Assembly: GCA_964651505.1 (NCBI GenBank)
Contig: CAZYXT010000083.1
Coordinates: 1-11,473, forward strand
DNA length: 11,473 nucleotides
Direction: 5' to 3'
Source of the DNA: Avisuccinivibrio_A sp964651505
GTDB taxonomy: Bacteria; Pseudomonadota; Gammaproteobacteria; Enterobacterales; Succinivibrionaceae
The notes under the pieces were generated by a model. The model was not told the origin of the DNA. It made no database searches and saw only the letters and a program-made list of their open reading frames with translations. Of this stretch, positions 6,781-11,473 are shown in pieces; the stretch's first letter is position 1, and each line of letters begins with the position of its first letter. A program made the translations under genes and the position numbers.

Positions 6781-6810
6781 ATGATTATCACTACAGCATG
6801 AGGACAATCT

Positions 6811-9702
6811 ATGAACTCATGGACTTTCAGATCCACCGCCCGTCCGCAGGCAGCTTACCCTGCCTTGGATCTTAAACAAGACACTTTTCAATTGCACGAG
6901 GCTGCGGGAGCCGTGCGGGCGCAGAGGCCCAATCCCTATGCCCAAGGCACGGCTTTGCACCGTGCCTTTGAGCTTCAGAGCGCCAATCTTTCAAAAAGCG
7001 CCCTCTCTTGCTGCTCGGAGCGAGGCTACGAGGCCTGCCATACCTTGTTTTGCGCCATCCCGCAGTGTTTAAGCTCATTTGTCAATCTGACCCTCGACGA
7101 TCCTGCCAATCTCATCAGAGCCGTGCTTGACGGGCGCAAGATCCAAGAGCAGATCCAAAAAAAGCACTTCCCAAAGGATGGGGGCGCAGGCCAAAAGAGC
7201 GAGCCTGAGGTTTGTGCGGTCCAAGCCATCGGAGATCCTGTTTGCGATGATCTTGTGCCTGCACCGCAGGGCCCAGGCATCATCTTACATCTTTTGAGCA
7301 ACTATGCTGACCATGAAGAGCCTTTTGTCATGGCCTTTCCTCGGGATTTAAGATCCGATCTTGTTTGCCGCACTCCCCAAGATGTCCTCATTGCGCTGGC
7401 TCGCGGGCATGAGAGCATAAGCTCTGTCCTGCCTCAAATGAAGCTTGCAGCCTATGTGCTTGCATTGTCGGCCTTCTGTGATGATGACTGCTGCACAAGG
7501 GGCAATCCCAAGATCGGGCCTGATGCCGTGTTTTATGATGCAGTGCCTAAAGAAGATCTCTTTGAAATTGCCGCTTATGAGTGCAAGCCCATCTTGAAAA
7601 GTGCCCTGTATGAAAGCAAGTTTGTCAGCCCCGCCTGGAGTTTTGAGCAGCATGCCTTTTTGCGCGCCCAAGCCTCAAAAACCAAGCAAAGTCGCGCCAA
7701 AAGAGAGAAGAGCAAGGCTGCCCCCTCAAGCGCACCACAAAAAGACGGGGCTTTGAGCTTTGAAGATTTAAAAGCTCTTGCCGCCCAAAACTGCTCTGAT
7801 CCCAAGGCCTGGGGCATGGCAGATCATGATGCGCAAGATAAAAGCAATGATAAGAAGAGCAAGCCTCTTGCCCCGCCCTCGTCATTTAAACTTGACAGAT
7901 TGTGCCAAGGAGGCCGCGGCGGCGCAGCCTTAAAAAGCGCCAAGGGCAAAACCCAAAAAGCACCTGCCGCAGGTGTCTGCGCCAACCTCTCTGAGAGCAC
8001 AGCAAGTTATGAGGAAAATAACGCTCCTTTGTACAATCTTGAGGTGCCGGTCTTGGAGCCTCAAGGCCTCTTTAATCATGCCCGCAAGGCAGGTCCTTTC
8101 AAAAACGCCGATATGGGCCATGAAAGTGTGTCCGATCCCGCCTTTGAGCTTGAAAAAGACCAAGAGCCAAGCTTTGACATCATGATCTCGTCCGTGCTGT
8201 CAGACCGGGCCTTGGAGGCTTTGCTTAAGGGGGAGACATCTAGCCTTGGGCAAAATTTCAAGCTTGAGCAAGAAGATGGGCCTCATGCCAAAGAGCTTGC
8301 CGCAGAGTCTTTTTATGCCAAGGCAGGCCTGAGCATAAACTTTGAGCTCTTGCAAAGCCTCTTTGAGACTGTTTTTGACGATGTAAGGGCAATCTTGCAA
8401 GAGCCTTGCAAAAACGGCCTGAGCGATGGCAATTTTGCAAGACTTGATCCTTATCGCCCCGCCCTTGAAGCGCAAAAAGACACAGGGACAACCTTTGAGC
8501 TTGAGCTTGGCTTAAGCGCGCAGCTGCCCTTTGATGAGCCTTTGTTTTGGGACTCAAAGACAGCATCCTTTGCCAATCTTTCAGATGATCCTGCTGTTAA
8601 GGCCGGGCAAAAGGGACGGGCCCAAACCTTGGCGGGGGCCCGGGCTTTAAAAAAGGCTCAAAACGAGATCTCAAAAGAAGAGCGTCTTTATGCCTGTTTT
8701 GAAAGGGCCAAAGCCCAAGAACAAGAGGCGCTTTTAAGCAAGACGGGCTTTCAAAAGACAAAGCAGGACGAGGAGCGCAGCTTTGATGAAGAGCTATACG
8801 CGCAAGCCTCGGCACTGCCTGCCTCATTGCTTTTAACCTTAAGCCCCTTGCAGCTTTTGAGCATCAGCTCAGGGCAAAGCCGCGGCGCCATCCTCTCTTT
8901 GGCCGATAGTTTTTGCACCCACCCTCTTAAGGTGCTGCGCGCCGTGTGCGGGGCTCACGAGAACAATGCCCTCCCAAAGCTTCTCAAGCACAGCCTGCTC
9001 ATTGCAGGGGCCAAAAATGAAGAGAGATTGCACTTTCTTGCCCCCAAGGACATCACCGCCATGGAGATGGCCAGGCTCAATGCCCCCTCATCCCTGATTG
9101 CAAGGCTGTGCAAGCTTCATCACTCAACATCGGCAAACCTGGTGCAAAAATGCCAAAGCGAAGGCTTGTGCTCAAATGAGACCGCGCAGGATGATGCTTT
9201 GGCCAAATCTGCTTTGCATTATCTGTTTTTAACCTTGATGGTGTACTTTTACAATCTGTCGGTGACCCTGCTCAAACTCAAGGAGCCGGGGTTCTTTGCA
9301 GAGCTTGACAGGTTTGAGAAGATGCAGCGGCCCCAAGACTCAAAGAGTGCAGGGCTCAAACTTGCGCACTCAGGGGCCGAGGAGCTTAAGCACAGCCCGC
9401 AGGTTTTGCTGCCTGCCCTCATGGTTGGGGCCTACAAGAGCGCTTCTTTATTGCATGCAAGCCGTCTTTTTGACGATGTCCGCCATGAAAACGTATTCCC
9501 ATCCTTTGCAGCCTTTGCAGGAGTGCTGGAGCTTCTTTACAAAGGGCGCGGACGCATTGAGGTATGCCTTGAGTGCGGCTGCCATTACCCGGCTCCCAAC
9601 CCGGGCAGCAAAGAGTCGTCGGGATTTTGCATGTGCAAAGCCTGCGCGCTTAAAAAGCATCACAGGTTCCAAGATTGGGCCTACAAAGGAGGCGGGCGTT
9701 AA
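6811..9702 (+). CDS. Large, mostly low-complexity protein with FlhC-like C-terminal region
   Basis: This 963-residue protein is not recognised as a whole. The start ATG has GAGG (6800-6803) 7 nt upstream and a strong promoter. There is no signal peptide, so it should be cytoplasmic. Residues 1-285 are mixed, Cys-containing and possibly partly folded. Residues 286-660 are rich in Ala, Lys, Glu, Ser and Gln with basic and acidic patches, and are probably disordered. A short F-x-L motif recurs (26, 53, 359, 445, 483, 511, 562). Residues 671-700 (LLTLSPLQLLSISSGQSRGA) match the FlhC pattern L-x-L...LQ-x-L...TG-x-SR-x-x-L. The C-terminus reads GRGRIEVCLECGCHY...FCMCKAC, a CxxC (919/922) plus CxxC (942/945) site like the zinc site of FlhC. 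FlhC is about 190 residues, and the similar region here is about 290. A role in transcription control is an inference. It is convergent with eno and has no operon partner. Confidence 0.8.
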   Translation: MNSWTFRSTARPQAAYPALDLKQDTFQLHEAAGAVRAQRPNPYAQGTALHRAFELQSANLSKSALSCCSERGYEACHTLFCAIPQCLSSFVNLTLDDPANLIRAVLDGRKIQEQIQKKHFPKDGGAGQKSEPEVCAVQAIGDPVCDDLVPAPQGPGIILHLLSNYADHEEPFVMAFPRDLRSDLVCRTPQDVLIALARGHESISSVLPQMKLAAYVLALSAFCDDDCCTRGNPKIGPDAVFYDAVPKEDLFEIAAYECKPILKSALYESKFVSPAWSFEQHAFLRAQASKTKQSRAKREKSKAAPSSAPQKDGALSFEDLKALAAQNCSDPKAWGMADHDAQDKSNDKKSKPLAPPSSFKLDRLCQGGRGGAALKSAKGKTQKAPAAGVCANLSESTASYEENNAPLYNLEVPVLEPQGLFNHARKAGPFKNADMGHESVSDPAFELEKDQEPSFDIMISSVLSDRALEALLKGETSSLGQNFKLEQEDGPHAKELAAESFYAKAGLSINFELLQSLFETVFDDVRAILQEPCKNGLSDGNFARLDPYRPALEAQKDTGTTFELELGLSAQLPFDEPLFWDSKTASFANLSDDPAVKAGQKGRAQTLAGARALKKAQNEISKEERLYACFERAKAQEQEALLSKTGFQKTKQDEERSFDEELYAQASALPASLLLTLSPLQLLSISSGQSRGAILSLADSFCTHPLKVLRAVCGAHENNALPKLLKHSLLIAGAKNEERLHFLAPKDITAMEMARLNAPSSLIARLCKLHHSTSANLVQKCQSEGLCSNETAQDDALAKSALHYLFLTLMVYFYNLSVTLLKLKEPGFFAELDRFEKMQRPQDSKSAGLKLAHSGAEELKHSPQVLLPALMVGAYKSASLLHASRLFDDVRHENVFPSFAAFAGVLELLYKGRGRIEVCLECGCHYPAPNPGSKESSGFCMCKACALKKHHRFQDWAYKGGGR

Positions 9703-9709
9703 GATCACA

Positions 9710-9729
9710 AAGGCCCCTTGCGGGGCCTT
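9710..9729. terminator. Bidirectional hairpin terminator between the large ORF and eno
   Basis: AAGGCCCC-TTGC-GGGGCCTT is a perfect 8-bp stem with a 4-nt loop. It lies 7 nt after the large gene's TAA and 24 nt beyond the eno stop on the other strand. T-tracts are short on both sides, so termination may be moderate, but the position between convergent genes fits a shared terminator. Confidence 0.8.
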
Positions 9730-9753
9730 GCAGGTTAAGAAAATAAGAAAATC

Positions 9754-11040
9754 TTACAGCTTAAAGGAGTAGAAGCTGCCGCGGCCGCCATAAACGGCAT
9801 TTGAGCCAAGCTCCTCTTCGATTCTGATGAGCTGATTGTACTTGGACAGACGATCCGAGCGTGACAAGGAGCCTGTCTTGATCTGGCCTGCGCTGGTGCC
9901 TACGGCGATGTCGGCAATGGTGCAATCGGAGGTTTCGCCCGAGCGGTGAGATACGATGGCAGTGTAGTTGGCGCGCTTGGCCATCTCGATGGCCTCAAAG
10001 GTCTCGGTCAAGGTGCCAATTTGGTTGACCTTAATCAAAATGGCATTGGCCAGGCCCTTTTGAATGCCCTCTGCGAGGATCTCGGGGTTGGTTACGAACA
10101 GATCGTCGCCTACGAGCTGGCAGCGCGAGCCCAAAGCGTCGGTCAGCTTCTTCCAGCCTGCAAAGTCGCCCTCGGCGGCGCCGTCTTCGATGGAGATCAA
10201 AGGATACTTGTCGCACCAGCCGCTTAAAACCTCAATCCACTGATCGATGCCGTAGCTCTTGCCCTGCTTCTTTAAGGCATAGACGCCGTCTTCATAGAAC
10301 TCAGAGGAGGCGCAGTCAAGGCCGATGAAGATGTCTTCGCCGGGCTTAAAGCCTGCAGTCTCGATGGCCTTTAAGATGAGCTCGATGGCTTCTTCGTGGG
10401 TATTGAGCATGGGAGCAAAGCCGCCCTCGTCGCCCACGGCAGTGGTCATGCCCTTATCGTTTAAGATCTTGCGCAAGGCGTGGAAGGTTTCGGCACCGTA
10501 GCGGATGGCTTCCTTCATGGAGGGGGCGCCTGCGGGGATGATCATGAACTCTTGCAGATCCAAGTTGTTGTTGGCATGCACGCCGCCGTTGATGATGTTC
10601 ATCATGGGAACGGGCATGAACTTTTGCCCCGAGCCCCCCAAATAGCGGTATAAAGGCAGATCGTGCTCGCAGGCTGCGGCATGGGCGGCAGCCATGGAAA
10701 CGGCCAAAATGGCGTTGGCGCCGAGCTTCTCCTTGGTCTTGGTGCCGTCTAAGGCAATCATGGCGCGATCGAGCTTGACCTGATCGTCGCCATCCATGCC
10801 TACCAAGGCTTCTTTGATCTCATTATTGACATGGCTTACGGCCTTCAATACGCCCTTGCCGCCATAGCGGGACTTGTCGCCGTCGCGCAACTCCAAAGCC
10901 TCGCGCACGCCGGTGGAGGCCCCGGAGGGAACCGAAGCGCGTCCGCAGGCGCCTGATGCCAAAACAACATCGCACTCGACGGTGGGGTTGCCGCGGCTGT
11001 CTAAGATTTCGCGGCCCTTGATATCAACAATTGCAGTCAT
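9754..11040 (-). CDS. eno: Enolase (phosphopyruvate hydratase)
   Basis: This enzyme converts 2-phosphoglycerate to phosphoenolpyruvate in glycolysis. In many proteobacteria it is also a structural member of the RNA degradosome. The protein is 428 residues (typical about 430) and complete. The catalytic set is present: His155 in NGGVHANNN, Glu164 in QEFMI, Glu205 in GDEGGFAP, Mg ligands Asp242 (LDCASSE), Glu285 (SIEDG) and Asp312 (GDDLF), catalytic Lys337 (ILIKVNQ), the SHRSGET loop (364-370) and Lys388 (GQIKTG). The ATG is followed by the usual VDIKGREILDSRGNPTVE. Ribosome binding probably uses AAGGA about 13 nt upstream, which is rather distant. The C-terminus (YGGRGSFYSFKL) differs from E. 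coli. No gene is co-oriented directly upstream within the window, so it appears to be transcribed alone from its own promoter. Confidence 0.98.
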   Translation of the reverse strand: MTAIVDIKGREILDSRGNPTVECDVVLASGACGRASVPSGASTGVREALELRDGDKSRYGGKGVLKAVSHVNNEIKEALVGMDGDDQVKLDRAMIALDGTKTKEKLGANAILAVSMAAAHAAACEHDLPLYRYLGGSGQKFMPVPMMNIINGGVHANNNLDLQEFMIIPAGAPSMKEAIRYGAETFHALRKILNDKGMTTAVGDEGGFAPMLNTHEEAIELILKAIETAGFKPGEDIFIGLDCASSEFYEDGVYALKKQGKSYGIDQWIEVLSGWCDKYPLISIEDGAAEGDFAGWKKLTDALGSRCQLVGDDLFVTNPEILAEGIQKGLANAILIKVNQIGTLTETFEAIEMAKRANYTAIVSHRSGETSDCTIADIAVGTSAGQIKTGSLSRSDRLSKYNQLIRIEEELGSNAVYGGRGSFYSFKL

Positions 11041-11088
11041 CTTTTAACTTTGATCCTTAAAAAATTCAACATAAATCGACTATGGCTC

Positions 11089-11117
11089 ATTATAACCGAA
11101 AGTAACTGTAGAGTAAC
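11089..11117 (-). promoter_or_regulatory. eno promoter
   Basis: Read on the minus strand, TATAAT (11094-11089) is a perfect -10 box, with GTTACT (11117-11112) as a weak 3/6 -35 element at 17 nt. Transcription would start near 11082 and give a leader of about 40 nt. A weak -35 with upstream repeats suggests activator dependence. Confidence 0.6.
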
Positions 11118-11118
11118 T
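11101..11118. repeat. AGTAACT direct repeats at the eno -35 region
   Basis: AGTAACT occurs at 11101-11107 and 11112-11118, exactly 11 bp apart, so both copies face the same side of the helix. The second copy contains the putative -35 element and the first lies in the -35/-10 spacer. This spacing fits tandem protein binding. Confidence 0.45.
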
Positions 11119-11126
11119 AAAATTAG

Positions 11127-11155
11127 CGTCAACTAATAAGTTGACGTCAATTAAT
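11127..11155. promoter_or_regulatory. Operator-like overlapping inverted and direct repeats upstream of eno
   Basis: CGTCAACT-AATA-AGTTGACG (11127-11146) is a perfect inverted repeat with 8-bp arms. TTGACGTCAA (11141-11150) is a second perfect palindrome sharing its right arm. CGTCAACTAAT (11127-11137) recurs as CGTCAATTAAT (11145-11155) with one mismatch and an 18-bp period. The cluster sits just upstream of the eno -35 region, about 45-73 bp before the predicted transcription start. This is the position of a class-I activator or upstream regulator site. The binding protein is unknown. Confidence 0.55.
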
Positions 11156-11473
11156 GAGCATGCCCCAAGGCAGCACAAACCGTGCCAACGAAGGGCAATC
11201 CCGTACAAGCGCGCCCTGCCCTTGTGCATTCGACGGTCTTGTTTTTTGATCTTAAAGCTTGAGCACAGACTGCCAAGATACGGGCGCCGGCCCGGGCTTT
11301 TGCACAAGACGCACAGATTCAAAGAGCTTTGTGCCCGAAGAACCTTGCAAAACCAGGTACTTTGGATCTGCAGGCACTCATGGCTGTTCTAACCAAATCT
11401 GACGGCCATGCCTCTTGAGTAGTAGTTACGCATGATAGCAAACCTCAGAAAAAATCATTGATTTTTCAACAAG

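Larger units (their letters stand above)
11041..11473. other. eno upstream region and right edge without a supportable gene
   Basis: These 433 bases contain the eno promoter and repeat cluster (11089-11155), then about 310 bases where no ORF is convincing. The 80- and 83-codon ORFs overlap on opposite strands and cover the operator-like repeats. Structures seen are an AAGGGCA/TGCCCTT stem (11191-11223), CGGGC-GCCG-GCCCG (11281-11294) and an AAAAATCA-T-TGATTTTT palindrome (11450-11466). A minus-strand 14-codon ORF (MRNYYSRGMAVRFG, ATG at about 11433) lies right after an extended -10-like TGCTATCAT. An unannotated small RNA is possible but not shown. Confidence 0.5.

Noticed and set aside
9296..9772. 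A 158-codon plus-strand ORF spanning the end of the large gene and the terminator.
   Set aside because: It is a frame shadow that reads through the terminator hairpin. Its composition is Arg/Ser/Leu-rich, as expected for an out-of-frame reading.
11080..11322. An 80-codon minus-strand ORF upstream of eno.
   Set aside because: It runs through the operator-like repeats and ends just past the eno -10 box, with no ribosome-binding site or family match.

Overview
The window reads as ordinary proteobacterial chromosome with an accessory patch in the middle. PotG, PotH and PotI are very close to the gamma-proteobacterial putrescine transporter. Enolase is also proteobacterial in type, though its C-terminus is not the E. 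coli one. A gut gamma-proteobacterium such as a member of the Succinivibrionaceae would fit, because AAA-ATPase-like/DUF1703 genes are common there. That placement is a guess from family content, not a measured identification. There are no tRNA or rRNA genes, CRISPR arrays or intact insertion sequences.

Left part (1-2343): the first 81 codons of an AAA-ATPase-like protein run off the left edge on the minus strand. A gene-free gap of about 400 bp follows. Next, on the minus strand, is a complete iron-type alcohol dehydrogenase homologue (649-1878) that keeps the NAD-binding motif but has lost three of the four usual metal ligands. A divergent intergenic region of about 465 bp separates it from the polyamine operon.

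Transport operon (2344-5438, plus strand): potG (ATPase), potH and potI (permeases) are tightly packed and form most of a putrescine ABC importer. The periplasmic binding protein gene potF, which leads this operon in E. coli, is not in the window. PotG has a long N-terminal leader and a GTG start with poor ribosome-binding context.

Accessory patch (5439-6810): the C-terminal part of an ISAzo13-family transposase, with an in-frame stop and no 5' half, lies on the minus strand. A small orphan ORF is fused into its truncated end. The rest of this stretch is non-coding and holds a perfect 10-bp hairpin that may be a mobile-element end, followed by a near-consensus sigma70 promoter.

Right part (6811-11473): the promoter and a leader of about 130 nt serve a 963-residue protein, the most unusual gene here. 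About 660 residues of low-complexity sequence with recurring F-x-L motifs precede a C-terminal region that resembles the flagellar master regulator FlhC (a G-x-S-R segment plus a CxxC...CxxC zinc site). A bidirectional hairpin terminator separates it from the convergent enolase gene (eno, minus strand). The eno promoter has a perfect TATAAT box and is preceded by stacked inverted and direct repeats that look like an operator. The last 300 bp hold no convincing gene.
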